Of a stretch of 64,000 bases of DNA, positions 53,417 through 63,397 are shown in pieces. The notes beneath the pieces were generated by a model. It saw only the letters and a program-made list of their open reading frames with translations. It searched no databases and was not told the origin of the DNA. The stretch's first letter is position 1, and every line of letters starts with the position of its first letter. The translations under genes and the position numbers were made by a program. Origin of the DNA: Aminipila terrae (lineage in GTDB: Bacteria; Bacillota; Clostridia; Peptostreptococcales; Anaerovoracaceae); assembly GCF_010120715.1 (NCBI RefSeq), contig NZ_CP047591.1, forward strand, positions 3,224,001 through 3,288,000, in the 5' to 3' direction.

Positions 53417-54193
53417 ATGAGAAATAAAAACTGGACAGTCATGGGAATTGCTTTGTTCGCTGTTTGTGCGGCTGCATTTCAGGGCTTTACACATTTAGAC
53501 AAGATTCTGGCGGATCAGACAGCGCAGACCTGGAACAGTATTTATGAAAGTCAGGAAAAAAATAATGCAGTAGAAACAGCAGCAGACACAAAAGATTACG
53601 AAAGTAAGATTATCAGGAACGGGGTAGAAGGAAATAAGCTTTGTACTTTTGCCTGTAATGTGGACTGGGGAGAAGAAATTATTCCCGATATGCTGAAAGT
53701 ATTTAAAGATAATAATATCAAAGTAACATTTTTTGTAACAGGAAGGTGGGCAGAAAAAAATAAAGATTTATTACGGCAGATGTATGCAGCAGGCCATGAG
53801 ATTCAAAGTCATGGTTACAGTCATGCTCTGTGCAGTGACATTTCTTCTGAAAAAGTTGAAGAAGAAATAGAGAAAACAGAAACAGCTATTATTGATGCTA
53901 TTTGCATAAAACCCAACTATTTCGCTCCGGCTGCAGGGGATCACGATGCCAGAACGGTTGAAATAGCAGAAAGACTTGGGTATAAGGTAGTTCTTTGGAG
54001 TTCTGATACCATTGACTGGAGAGAAGGCTCCACTGCTTCTGTTATTGTGCAGCGGATTATGTCAAAACCTCTTGACGGAGCTATCATTTTGATGCATCCA
54101 AAACCAGAAACCTTAAAGGCATTACCAGAACTGATAAGTCAAATAAATGCGCAAGGTTACAGAATTGTCCCACTTTACAGAATGCCTGTATAA
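53417..54193 (+). CDS. Polysaccharide deacetylase, membrane-anchored (NodB fold)
   Basis: A 258-residue protein with an N-terminal anchor (residues 7-24) and a NodB domain. The metal Asp is in FACNVDWGEE, the HxxxH pair is in IQSHGYSHALCS, and the later motifs are FAPAAGDHD, LWSSDTIDW and ILMHPKP. It removes acetyl groups from N-acetylated wall sugars, as in the PdaB/YlxY sporulation enzymes. The ribosome site lies in the terminator stem, so expression could be low or linked to read-through. Confidence 0.88.
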   Translation: MRNKNWTVMGIALFAVCAAAFQGFTHLDKILADQTAQTWNSIYESQEKNNAVETAADTKDYESKIIRNGVEGNKLCTFACNVDWGEEIIPDMLKVFKDNNIKVTFFVTGRWAEKNKDLLRQMYAAGHEIQSHGYSHALCSDISSEKVEEEIEKTETAIIDAICIKPNYFAPAAGDHDARTVEIAERLGYKVVLWSSDTIDWREGSTASVIVQRIMSKPLDGAIILMHPKPETLKALPELISQINAQGYRIVPLYRMPV

Positions 54194-54255
54194 ATGTATA
54201 ATAAATAGGTATGACTATTAGTGAAATTAATTATAAAAAGAAAAGCGGTGAGGGT

Positions 54256-55506
54256 ATGATTGAAACAAGAAAATTAGACTGTGGTATACGCATTGTTATG
54301 GAACAAATACCTTATGTTCAATCAGTTGCACTTGGTATATGGGTAAAAGCCGGGGCTGTTGACGAAACAAAAAATATTTCCGGTATTTCTCATTTTATTG
54401 AACACATGATGTTTAAAGGAACCGAAGAAAGAAGTGCAAAGAAAATTGCTGAAGATGTGGACCGTATAGGCGGACAGATAAATGCATTTACAGGCAGAGA
54501 AGCTACATGCTACTATATGAAAACTTTAAATTCTAATGCGGAACAGGCAGCAGAAATTCTTTTAGATATGTTTTTAAATTCTAAATTCGATAAAACAGAA
54601 ATGTCTAAAGAAAAACAGGTTATTTACGAAGAAATGAAAATGATCGAAGATACTCCTGACGATTATGCACATGAAGAAATCAGTGACCTGATTTTTAAAG
54701 GATGTCCTTATGAAAAATCAATCATTGGAACACAGTCTTCTTTAAAAAGTATTTCCCAGGCAACATTAAAAAAGTATATTGAAGATGAATATACCAGGGA
54801 CAGTATCGTTATTTCCATAGCTGGAAACGTTGATATGGATCAAATGTGTAAAATCTTTGAGGGAAAGCTGAGACATCTCAAAGAGGAAAAAGAAGTTAAG
54901 AAATTTTATAATGAAGCTTATGAACCTCGATTTAAGGTAAAGGTTAAAGAAATAGAGCAGTCTCATATTTGTCTTGGAACAAGAGGACTGTGCCTGGAAG
55001 ATGAGAATTATTATGCATTGTCACTTTTAAATAATATAATGGGTGGAAGTATGAGTTCCAGACTTTTCCAGAATATCAGAGAACAAAAAGGCCTTGCTTA
55101 CTCTGTTTATTCCCATGCAAGTTCTTTTGTAAATGCTGGATATTACAATATCTATGCCGGAGTGAGCCATGATAAGATTTATGATGCCATAAACGGTATA
55201 AAAGAGGAACTTGAGCTGTTAAAGAAAGATGGTATTACAGAAGACGAATTACATGTGGCAAAAGAACAACTCAAGGCAAATTATATCTTTGGACAGGAAA
55301 ATGTAAACGGCAGAATGTTCTCTATTGGTAAAAACACGATTTTATTGAACAGAGTTTATACAGTAGAAGAAGTTATAGGAGAAATTGATGCGGTTACCAT
55401 GAAAGATATAGAGAAAGCATCCGCCTTGATTGATAATATAGACAATTATTCAGCAGTCATTGTTACAAATAAAAAGTGCGATTTAAAGAAAATGGTAAAA
55501 TCCTGA
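54256..55506 (+). CDS. M16-family zinc metallopeptidase
   Basis: A 416-residue peptidase with the inverted zinc motif HFIEH near residues 44-48 and the downstream Glu in the conserved block around 118-125. The C-terminal R/Y pair GLAYSVYSHASSF is present. Relatives (YmxG/MppP-like) are near the dapA/dut region of Bacillota and process peptides. The ATG at 54256 follows GGTGAGGG; an ATG 45 bases earlier lacks such a site. Confidence 0.9.
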   Translation: MIETRKLDCGIRIVMEQIPYVQSVALGIWVKAGAVDETKNISGISHFIEHMMFKGTEERSAKKIAEDVDRIGGQINAFTGREATCYYMKTLNSNAEQAAEILLDMFLNSKFDKTEMSKEKQVIYEEMKMIEDTPDDYAHEEISDLIFKGCPYEKSIIGTQSSLKSISQATLKKYIEDEYTRDSIVISIAGNVDMDQMCKIFEGKLRHLKEEKEVKKFYNEAYEPRFKVKVKEIEQSHICLGTRGLCLEDENYYALSLLNNIMGGSMSSRLFQNIREQKGLAYSVYSHASSFVNAGYYNIYAGVSHDKIYDAINGIKEELELLKKDGITEDELHVAKEQLKANYIFGQENVNGRMFSIGKNTILLNRVYTVEEVIGEIDAVTMKDIEKASALIDNIDNYSAVIVTNKKCDLKKMVKS

Positions 55507-55531
55507 TACAAAAGGATAAGAGGTAACATTA

Positions 55532-56034
55532 ATGCAAAAGATGGCTAAGTTCCACAAAATAAGCTTAGAACAATTTAAAAAGACTGGGAAGATACCTTTG
55601 GGAAAGGTCAGTTTAAGCAGGAGATTTATGAAAATATCAGTCTGCCTGAACGGGCAACCACTGGTTCTGCCGGTTATGATTTTTTTGCTCCTGTAGAGAT
55701 TAAGCTGGCTGCAGGTGAATCAGTAAAAATTCCTACTGGAATTCGGGCTGAAATTTCGGAAGGCTGGGTGCTTATGTGCTTTCCACGTTCCGGACTTGGA
55801 TTTAAATACAGACTGCAGCTTGACAACACGGTAGGTATCATTGATGCTGATTACTTTGAGGCAGAAAACGAAGGGCATATTATGATTAAAGTTACAAATG
55901 ATTCCAAGGAAAATAAAATACTGGTAGTGGAAGATGGAAAGGGGTTCGCCCAGGGGATATTTGTACCCTTTGGGATAACTGTTGATGACGAATCAACAGT
56001 ACATAGAACAGGTGGATTTGGAAGTACCAACTAA
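55532..56034 (+). pseudogene. dut: dUTPase, frameshifted near the N-terminus
   Basis: Starting at 55532 the frame reads MQKMAKFHKISLEQFKK and is then lost. One extra A in the A5 run at 55577-55581 restores DWEDTFGKGQFKQEIYENISLPERATTGSAGYDFFAP, the normal dUTPase start. The catalytic motifs PRSGLG, NTVGIIDADY and the C-terminal GGFGSTN follow to 56034. It hydrolyses dUTP to dUMP and pyrophosphate. The break is probably a base-calling deletion. Confidence 0.88.
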
Positions 56035-56046
56035 CAGGAGGATTTT

Positions 56047-57132
56047 ATGAGAATTGCGTTGATTTCCTTCACGTTAAATGGAGGAAGGACCTGTAAATTA
56101 ATAGCTGAGAAGCTTTCTCTCATGGGTGAGATGTGTCTTGCTTATGGTATGAAAGACTGGGCTTCTGATATGGGGCTGATTCCTATGGAAAAGTCTCTTG
56201 GTAAATGGACAAAAGAGGCTTTTGAAAATAATGATGCTATTATATTTATAGGTGCCACCGGAATAGCGGTCAGAGCTATTGCCCCTAATTTAAAAAGTAA
56301 AGATCAGGACCCTGCAATTATAGCAATAGATGAAACTGGCCAGTATGTCATATCTCTTTTATCAGGACATCTGGGAGGAGCCAACAAACTGGCTTCTGTT
56401 ATAGCAGAAGCCATGGATGCCATACCGGTCATCACTACTGCTACAGATATAAATAAGCAGTTTGCAGTTGATGTATGGGCTAAAAGCCAAAATCTTCATC
56501 TGGTAAATTTAAAGGCTGCCAAACAGGTTTCAGCAGATATACTCAAAGGTAAAATGGTTTATCTCTATTATGATGGCCATATAGAAGGAAATACACCACA
56601 GGGAATCCAACGGATTGATGCTGTTACATTAAAAGAAAAGATTCATGAAGGTGAAACCTGTATTGTGATTACTGAAAAAGTTTTGGAATCCCTGAAAGGC
56701 AGAGATAAATTTTTACTCCAGCTTGTTCCCCAAAATATTTCTGTGGGAATGGGTTGTAAAAAAGATATTTCTTATAAAGCAGTTCTGGAATTGTTTGAAA
56801 AAGCCCTTGCTGAAACCCATGTTCGATTGGAATCGATTCAAAACTTAGCATCTATTGATTTGAAAAAATCGGAGAAATCATTGATAAAGCTGGCTGAGAA
56901 GTTCCACATACCATTTATAACTTTTTCAGGGGAAGAATTGATGAACGTACAGGGAGAGTTTACTCCATCTTCTTTTGTAAGAAGCATAACGGGAGTGGAA
57001 AATGTATGTGAAAGAGCTGCGGTGGCTTCTGCTCCAGACAGCACCTTATTACTCAGGAAACAATCATTAAACGGTGTAACTGTTGCCATAGCCAGGAAAG
57101 ACATAACTTTAAGTTTTGTGGAGAATTACTAA
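56047..57132 (+). CDS. cbiG: Cobalt-precorrin-5A hydrolase
   Basis: A 361-residue enzyme of the anaerobic B12 pathway. The N-terminal domain has FIGATGIAVRAIAPNLKSKDQDPA and SLLSGHLGGANKLA. The C-terminal domain has the VGMGCKK motif, then FTPSSFVRSITGVENVCERAA. It opens the lactone of cobalt-precorrin-5A and releases acetaldehyde. AGGAGG lies 7 bases before the start. It opens the cbi block, 12 bases after dut, and shares its last base with the next start (ATGA-type overlap). Confidence 0.95.
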   Translation: MRIALISFTLNGGRTCKLIAEKLSLMGEMCLAYGMKDWASDMGLIPMEKSLGKWTKEAFENNDAIIFIGATGIAVRAIAPNLKSKDQDPAIIAIDETGQYVISLLSGHLGGANKLASVIAEAMDAIPVITTATDINKQFAVDVWAKSQNLHLVNLKAAKQVSADILKGKMVYLYYDGHIEGNTPQGIQRIDAVTLKEKIHEGETCIVITEKVLESLKGRDKFLLQLVPQNISVGMGCKKDISYKAVLELFEKALAETHVRLESIQNLASIDLKKSEKSLIKLAEKFHIPFITFSGEELMNVQGEFTPSSFVRSITGVENVCERAAVASAPDSTLLLRKQSLNGVTVAIARKDITLSFVENY

Positions 57133-58382
57133 TGAGAAAGATTTATATAATTGGAATAGGTATGGGTAACCCAAATACTATTACGGTAAAGGGCGGGAAG
57201 TGCATTTCAGAGAGTGATGCATTAATCGGTGCAAAGAGAATGGTGGACAGCTTTAAGCTGGACAATCAGGAGACTGCATTTGCTATCGCACCAGATGACA
57301 TATTGAACTGGATTGAAGTGCATAAAGAGATTAAAAACATTTCCGTTTTAATGTCTGGAGATTTAGGTTTTTTCAGTGGTGCGAAAAAGCTCCGGACCTT
57401 GGTTGAAGATCAATACGGTTCCATATGGGGAAATGAGCAGATTCACTTTGAGTATATACCGGGTATCAGTTCAATCTGTTACTTTTCATCTGCCATCGGC
57501 ATTGCATGGGAGGATGCGGAGATTATCAGTCTGCATGGCCGTGATGATAAAGATATATCAGCCGTTTTAAATCACACAAAAACATTCTTTTTAACAGATG
57601 GTACGGACCACACTGTAAGGAAAATTTGTGGCAGACTGGTTGAATCCGGACTGGGGAATGTATTGGTTTTTGTTGGGGAACGGCTTTCTTATGAAGATGA
57701 AAGGATTACCAAGGCCACGGCTTTAGAATTATATGAAAAGGATTTTGAGCCATTAAGTGTGATGATTGTTCTCAATGACAATGCCTTATATCGTGAAAAA
57801 AATACGCTGGGCATAAGAGATGAAGAATTTATCCGGGGTAATGTACCTATGACCAAAGAAGAAGTTCGTACTATTACTGTATCAAAGCTGAATTTGAGTA
57901 AAAACCATGTTGTATATGACATCGGTGCAGGGACTGGATCTGTATCTGTAGAAATGGCACTGGCATGTCCTTATGGGGATATTTATGCCATTGAGACTAA
58001 TCCCGAGGGCATCAATTTAATAAATGAAAACAAAAGCAACTTTGGAGTGAAAAATTTACATATAATCAAAGGGTTAGCCCCTGAAGCCACGGAAAACCTT
58101 CCTGCAGCTGACAGGGCATTTATTGGTGGCTCCAAAGGAAATTTAGATGAAATAATAAAATCACTTGTTACGAAAAATCCTGAGGTAAGAGTGGTTATAA
58201 ATGTAGTAGCCCTTGAATCCCTGGTAGAAGCTGTAGCCTGTATAAAAAAATATGGGTTTAAAGATATAGATATTACCCAGATTAATGTATCCAAAGCAAA
58301 AGCTTTAGGGCACTACAATCTGATGATGGGACAAAACCCAGTATATATTATAGCTGTTCAGGGAATAACAGAGGCGGTTTAA
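57132..58382 (+). CDS. cbiET: Fused cobalt-precorrin-7 methyltransferase (CbiE-CbiT)
   Basis: A 416-residue fusion. Residues 1-205 are CbiE (C5-methyltransferase, GIGMGNPNTITVKG and the GDLGFFSGAKKL loop). Residues about 215-416 are CbiT (decarboxylating C15-methyltransferase, SAM motif YDIGAGTGSVSVEMA). Bacteria often encode these as separate proteins or as CobL; this is the fused form. Both reactions use S-adenosylmethionine. It overlaps cbiG and is followed by cbiA after one base. Confidence 0.95.
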   Translation: MRKIYIIGIGMGNPNTITVKGGKCISESDALIGAKRMVDSFKLDNQETAFAIAPDDILNWIEVHKEIKNISVLMSGDLGFFSGAKKLRTLVEDQYGSIWGNEQIHFEYIPGISSICYFSSAIGIAWEDAEIISLHGRDDKDISAVLNHTKTFFLTDGTDHTVRKICGRLVESGLGNVLVFVGERLSYEDERITKATALELYEKDFEPLSVMIVLNDNALYREKNTLGIRDEEFIRGNVPMTKEEVRTITVSKLNLSKNHVVYDIGAGTGSVSVEMALACPYGDIYAIETNPEGINLINENKSNFGVKNLHIIKGLAPEATENLPAADRAFIGGSKGNLDEIIKSLVTKNPEVRVVINVVALESLVEAVACIKKYGFKDIDITQINVSKAKALGHYNLMMGQNPVYIIAVQGITEAV

Positions 58383-58383
58383 A

Positions 58384-59754
58384 ATGGAGACAAAAAATAT
58401 ACCTAGAATATTAATCGGGGCGCCAAGCAGCGGAAGCGGCAAGACTACTGTAGTCTGCTCTATACTTCAGGCGCTTATCAATAAGGGATTGAATATCGTA
58501 TCTTTTAAGTGCGGACCTGATTATATTGATCCGATGTTTCATAAGGAAGCTCTGGGACTGGAATCAAGAAATCTGGACTTATTTTTTAATGATATGCCCA
58601 CTATTAATTATCTTCTTGCCAAAAATTCAAAAAATGCTGATTTGGCAATTATAGAAGGGGTCATGGGATATTATGATGGTATGACCGGAAAATCATATGA
58701 AGCAAGCTCCTATGATCTGGCCAGAAGTACAAAGACTCCTTCAGTTTTAATCATAGACTGTAAGGCAAAGGCGGTCTCTATTCTGGCTGAAATAAAAGGG
58801 TTTAAAGAACTGGAAAGTGACAGTAATATAATAGGGGTGATTCTAAATAGAATTTCACCTGTCATTTATCAGGAAATCAAACCTCTTATTGAAGAAACCT
58901 TAGATATTAAGGTTTTGGGATACATGCCTATTTTGAAGGCATGCTCATTAGAAAGCAGACATTTAGGACTTGTTACTGCTCAGGAAGTAGGAAATCTCCA
59001 CGAAATTCTTGATACTTTGGCAAAACAGGCAGCAGAATCAATTGATTTAGAACAATTAATAGAACTGGCACAAACTGCTCCTGCTATTGGATATACTAAA
59101 CCTGAAATTGTTTGTGGTGAAAAAGTACGTATTGGAGTAGCCAGAGACAAAGCTTTCTGTTTTTATTATCAGGATAATCTGGACTTGCTCTGTGAACTTG
59201 GGGCAGAGATTTGCTATTTTAGTCCTTTGGAAGATAAGGAACTGCCAGAAAACATATATGGAGTATATTTTGGCGGCGGGTATCCTGAACTATATCTCAA
59301 AGAATTAGAAGCAAATAGTTCTATGAGAGAAAGTGTAAAAAATGCTTTAGAAGAGGGTATGCCATGTATGGCTGAATGCGGTGGATTTATGTATCTGCAT
59401 GAAACCGTAAGGGACAAGCTTGGTCATTCTTATAAAATGGCCGGGGCTGTTGAGGGAGAAAGTTATTATGCTGATAAACTGGTCCGGTTTGGATATATAG
59501 ATTTGGAAGCTGAAAAACCAAATCTTCTTTGTTCTGAAGGAATGCATATAAAGGGACATGAATTTCATTACTGGGACAGTACTAACTCAGGGGACTGTTT
59601 CCATGCCCAGAAACCTAAGAGAAAAACCAGCTGGAAGTGTGTTATTGGAAATGAAAATTTATATGCAGGCTATCCTCATGTGCATTTTTATTCTAATATA
59701 AAATCTGCAGAAAGGTTTGTAGATATATGCAGGAAGAAAAAAATAAAAGTTTAA
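58384..59754 (+). CDS. cbiA: Cobyrinate a,c-diamide synthase
   Basis: A 456-residue ATP-dependent amidotransferase. The N-terminal P-loop is APSSGSGKTTVVCS. The glutaminase domain carries the nucleophile Cys in MAECGGFMYL and the His in AGYPHVHFYSN. It amidates the a and c side chains of cobyrinate with glutamine ammonia. It overlaps cbiD by 28 bases. Confidence 0.95.
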   Translation: METKNIPRILIGAPSSGSGKTTVVCSILQALINKGLNIVSFKCGPDYIDPMFHKEALGLESRNLDLFFNDMPTINYLLAKNSKNADLAIIEGVMGYYDGMTGKSYEASSYDLARSTKTPSVLIIDCKAKAVSILAEIKGFKELESDSNIIGVILNRISPVIYQEIKPLIEETLDIKVLGYMPILKACSLESRHLGLVTAQEVGNLHEILDTLAKQAAESIDLEQLIELAQTAPAIGYTKPEIVCGEKVRIGVARDKAFCFYYQDNLDLLCELGAEICYFSPLEDKELPENIYGVYFGGGYPELYLKELEANSSMRESVKNALEEGMPCMAECGGFMYLHETVRDKLGHSYKMAGAVEGESYYADKLVRFGYIDLEAEKPNLLCSEGMHIKGHEFHYWDSTNSGDCFHAQKPKRKTSWKCVIGNENLYAGYPHVHFYSNIKSAERFVDICRKKKIKV

Positions 59755-60869
59755 ATCCTAAAGAAGGGCAGATGCGAAGAGGCTATACAACAGGCACTTG
59801 CGCAGCTGCTGCAGCAAAGGCAGCTGCAATGCTTTCTTTAGGCCAACAGATACAGGAAATATCGGTGGATACCCCTAAGGGAATTCCCCTTGTTTTAGAT
59901 ATACTGGATTGCAAGATATGCTCTCAAAAAGTCTCCTGCGCCATAAAAAAAGACAGTGGAGATGATCCGGATATAACCAATGGCATATTGGTTTATGCCG
60001 AGGTGGAACTGTTTGAAAGCGATTCTGGTGAAATCATCATAGACGGGGGCACAGGAGTTGGCAGAGTAACCTTGCCAGGGCTTGCCTGTCCGGTGGGTCA
60101 GGCTGCTATCAATCCTGTTCCGAGAAAAATGATTAAACAAATGGTGTCGCAGGTTTTTTCACAATATGGTTATGAAGGTGGTGCAAAAGTGACTATTTCC
60201 ATTCCAGAGGGTGAAGTACTTGCCAAGCGGACATATAATCCCAGACTTGGCATTGAAGGTGGTTTATCGGTGCTGGGAACCAGCGGCATAGTAGAACCCA
60301 TGAGTGAACAGGCATTAATTGATACCATAAAGGTGGAAATAGACGTGAGAAAAGCTCTGGGAGCAGAGTATTTAGTCATTACCCCGGGTAACTATGGGGA
60401 AACCTTTTTAAAAGAATATTTTACTGATAGAGATTTTTATTCTGTAAAGTGCAGCAATTTTATTGGTGAAAGTCTGGATTATGCTGAGGAGCTTGGATTT
60501 AAAGGTGTGCTGTTTGTGGGACATATGGGCAAACTTGTAAAGGTGGCAGGAGGTATCATGAATACCCATTCTAAATACGCAGATGCCCGAATGGAAATTA
60601 TATCAGCTCATATTGCCAGATTTGCTGGAAATCCTGAACTGATAGATAAAATTTTGAATTCTGTTACTACTGATAATGCTTATGAAGTGTTGGAATCTTA
60701 TAGTGATGAATTAAAGAATCAGGTTATTTTATCCCTGATGAATAAAATAGAATTTCACTTAAAGAGCAGGACCCATGAAAGTATGGAAATTGGGGCAATC
60801 ATGTTTTCAAATAAACATGGATATCTGGGCAAAACTTCGGAGGTTGACAATATTCTGCTTAAAATTTGA
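59727..60869 (+). CDS. cbiD: Cobalt-precorrin-5B C1-methyltransferase
   Basis: A 380-residue enzyme with the N-terminal signature RRGYTTGTCAAAAAKAA and the later GGTGVGRVTLPGL, NPRLGIEGGLSVLGTSGIV and FVGHMGKLVKVAGG. It methylates C1 of the corrin ring in the oxygen-independent route. The start at 59727 overlaps cbiA; an ATG at 59772 with GAAGGG upstream is an alternative that begins at RRGYTTGT. Confidence 0.95.
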   Translation: MQEEKNKSLNPKEGQMRRGYTTGTCAAAAAKAAAMLSLGQQIQEISVDTPKGIPLVLDILDCKICSQKVSCAIKKDSGDDPDITNGILVYAEVELFESDSGEIIIDGGTGVGRVTLPGLACPVGQAAINPVPRKMIKQMVSQVFSQYGYEGGAKVTISIPEGEVLAKRTYNPRLGIEGGLSVLGTSGIVEPMSEQALIDTIKVEIDVRKALGAEYLVITPGNYGETFLKEYFTDRDFYSVKCSNFIGESLDYAEELGFKGVLFVGHMGKLVKVAGGIMNTHSKYADARMEIISAHIARFAGNPELIDKILNSVTTDNAYEVLESYSDELKNQVILSLMNKIEFHLKSRTHESMEIGAIMFSNKHGYLGKTSEVDNILLKI

Positions 60870-60914
60870 AGGAGCTTATATTAAATTAATAAATGTAGAA
60901 AGGTATTTTTTAAA

Positions 60915-61670
60915 ATGATTAATTTTGTTGGAGCAGGTCCGGGAGCACCTGATTTAATTACAGTTAGAGGACAAAAGTTATTGCGAGAGGCAGATGTTAT
61001 TATATATGCCGGTTCTCTGGTTAATCCTGAATTATTAAAACTTGCAAAGCCAGAGTGCAAAATCTACAATAGCGCCAGCATGACTTTAGAAGAAGTTATT
61101 GCAGTTATGGAAGAAGCAGAAGCTGAAAGTAAAATGACCGTAAGACTACATACGGGAGATCCAAGTTTATATGGAGCCATCAGAGAACAGATGGACCTTC
61201 TGGAACCAAAGAATATTCAATTTAAGGTAACACCTGGAGTTAGTTCGTTCTGTGGTGTGGCAGCTGCTCTGAATGCAGAGTACACCCTGCCAAATGTATC
61301 ACAGTCCGTTATTATTACCAGAATGGAAGGAAGGACTCCTGTTCCTGAAAAGGAGGAAATGTCCCTTATGGCTTCCCATGGAGCAACCATGGCCATATTC
61401 CTGTCTACAGGTCTTTTAGATACATTAAAAGAAAAGCTGTTAATGGGAGGGTATACTGAAGAAACTCCGGCAGCTATTGTTTATAAGGCAACCTGGCCGG
61501 AAGAAAAAGTTTTCAGATGTACAGTAGGAACTTTACCGGAAACAGCGAGAAATAATAATATTACTAAAACTGCCATGATTGTAGTGGGCGGATTCCTTGG
61601 AGATAGTTATGAACGTTCAAAACTGTATGACCCAGGTTTCACACATGAATTCAGGGAGGCTTCTAAATAA
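60915..61670 (+). CDS. cbiF: Cobalt-precorrin-4 C11-methyltransferase
   Basis: A 251-residue SAM-dependent methyltransferase with GAGPGAPDLITVRG at the N-terminus, RLHTGDPSLYGAI and the PGVSSFCGVAAAL block. It adds the C11 methyl in the anaerobic pathway. It starts after a 45-base gap from cbiD and its last base overlaps the next start. Confidence 0.95.
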   Translation: MINFVGAGPGAPDLITVRGQKLLREADVIIYAGSLVNPELLKLAKPECKIYNSASMTLEEVIAVMEEAEAESKMTVRLHTGDPSLYGAIREQMDLLEPKNIQFKVTPGVSSFCGVAAALNAEYTLPNVSQSVIITRMEGRTPVPEKEEMSLMASHGATMAIFLSTGLLDTLKEKLLMGGYTEETPAAIVYKATWPEEKVFRCTVGTLPETARNNNITKTAMIVVGGFLGDSYERSKLYDPGFTHEFREASK

Positions 61671-62428
61671 TGAAAAAAATATTTGTCGTAGGATTAGGAC
61701 CAGGAAATCTCAGTCAGACTACTGAACGGGCTATTGAAGCTTTAGAAGCAAGTGATGTTATTGCCGGATATACTGTATATGTAGATTTAATAAAAGACCG
61801 TTTTAATAACAAAGAGCTGATTTCCACCGCTATGAAAAAAGAAGCCGACCGATGTAATCTTGCAGTAGATGAAGCAGTTAAAGGTAAGATTGTGTCTATG
61901 GTCTGTAGTGGAGATGCAGGAGTATATGGTATGGCAGGGCTGATGTTCGAAATTGTTCATGCCAGAGGATTAGATCAGGAGATTGAAATAGAGGTTATTC
62001 CAGGTATTACAGCAGCATGCAGCGGAGCTGCTGTTTTGGGGGCACCATTAATTCATGATTTTACAGTGATAAGTCTAAGTGACCTGCTTACCCCTTGGGA
62101 ACTGATTGAAAAGAGATTAGAATGTGCTGCCATGGGGGATTTCTCCATTTGTTTATATAATCCTTCCAGTATAAAAAGGTATGACTATTTGCAAAAGGCC
62201 TGTGATATTCTTTTAAAGTACCGAAAGCCTGAAAATGTTGCAGGTTATGTTCAGAATATCGGACGAGAAGGTGAATCCGGAGTTGTATTGGACTTGAAAA
62301 CTTTGAGGGATACAAAAGTAGATATGTTTACCACGGTATTTATCGGTAACTCCAAGACTAAGAACATGAATGGAAAAATGGTTACCCCAAGAGGTTATAA
62401 GGAAGTTGAGGCATTGATGAATGAATAG
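61670..62428 (+). CDS. cbiH: Cobalt-precorrin-3B C17-methyltransferase
   Basis: A 252-residue methyltransferase with VGLGPGNLSQTTERA, SGDAGVYGMAGLM and the PGITAACSGAAVLGAPL block, which distinguishes CbiH from its relatives. It performs C17 methylation with ring contraction. It overlaps cbiB by 8 bases. GGGAGG precedes the start within cbiF. Confidence 0.94.
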   Translation: MKKIFVVGLGPGNLSQTTERAIEALEASDVIAGYTVYVDLIKDRFNNKELISTAMKKEADRCNLAVDEAVKGKIVSMVCSGDAGVYGMAGLMFEIVHARGLDQEIEIEVIPGITAACSGAAVLGAPLIHDFTVISLSDLLTPWELIEKRLECAAMGDFSICLYNPSSIKRYDYLQKACDILLKYRKPENVAGYVQNIGREGESGVVLDLKTLRDTKVDMFTTVFIGNSKTKNMNGKMVTPRGYKEVEALMNE

Positions 62429-63397
62429 TATTATCATTGCTGTTCTGCCTTTGTTTATTGGATTTATCTTAGACCTTATCATAGGAGATCCCCATAACTG
62501 GCCGCATCCTATCCGATTAATAGGAAAGTCAATAGAAAAGTTTGAAATATTTTTCAGGTATTGTTTTTCTAAGACTAAAGGGGGAGAACTGGCAGCAGGA
62601 ACTATAATGGCTATTTGCATCATTGTTCTGTCATTTTTCCTGCCTGCTGTAATTTTATGGATAGCTTATAAAATCCATCTGATTTTAGGTCTTGTTATGG
62701 AAACAATTATGTGCTATCAGATTCTGGCTGTTAAAGCTCTTAAAACGGAAAGTATGAAAGTTTATAAGGAACTTGAAAAAAATCATGTTGAAGGGGCCAG
62801 AGAAAAAGTATCCATGATTGTGGGAAGAGATACGGAAAGTCTTACAGAGGAAGGCATCATTAAAGCCACAGTAGAAACTGTTGCAGAAAACACTTCAGAT
62901 GGAACAGTTGCACCAATGATTTTCATGGCCATCGGAGGTGCACCCTTAGGATTCTTGTATAAAGCTGTAAATACGATGGATTCTATGATTGGATATAAAA
63001 ATGATAAATATCTGTATTTTGGCAGATTCGCAGCAAAACTTGATGACGTACTTAATTTCATACCTGCCAGATTGTCGGGTATATTTATGATTATTGCTTC
63101 TGCTTTCTGTGGACTTGACTTTAAAAATGCAGCCAGAATCTACAGAAGAGACCGAACGAATCATGCCAGCCCAAACAGTGCCCATACTGAGGCTGTTTGC
63201 GCAGGGGCATTAAATGTCCAGCTGGCAGGAGACGCTTATTATTTTGGCAAGCTGTATGAAAAAAAGACCATAGGAGATAAAAAAGACCTGTAGATAAAAG
63301 GGATATAATCCTTTCAAACAGGCTGCTTTATGGAACAGCCTGGATTACGTTAATTGTTTGTATGATAGGAATGGTAATGGTTAGATGGCTAATTTAA
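62421..63397 (+). pseudogene. cbiB: Adenosylcobinamide-phosphate synthase (CbiB), frameshifted at the 3' end
   Basis: A membrane protein with LIIGDPHNWPHPIRLIGK, VAENTSDGTVAPMIFMAIGG and RDRTNHASPNSAHTEAVCAGAL, diagnostic of CbiB, which attaches aminopropanol phosphate to adenosylcobyrate. The frame stops at 63293 after GDKKDL. One extra A in the A6 run at 63279-63284 continues it as GDKKRPVDKRDIILSNRLLYGTAWITLIV to a stop at 63397, the normal C-terminal helix. It then overlaps cobD by 13 bases. Base-calling deletion is likely. Confidence 0.9.
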
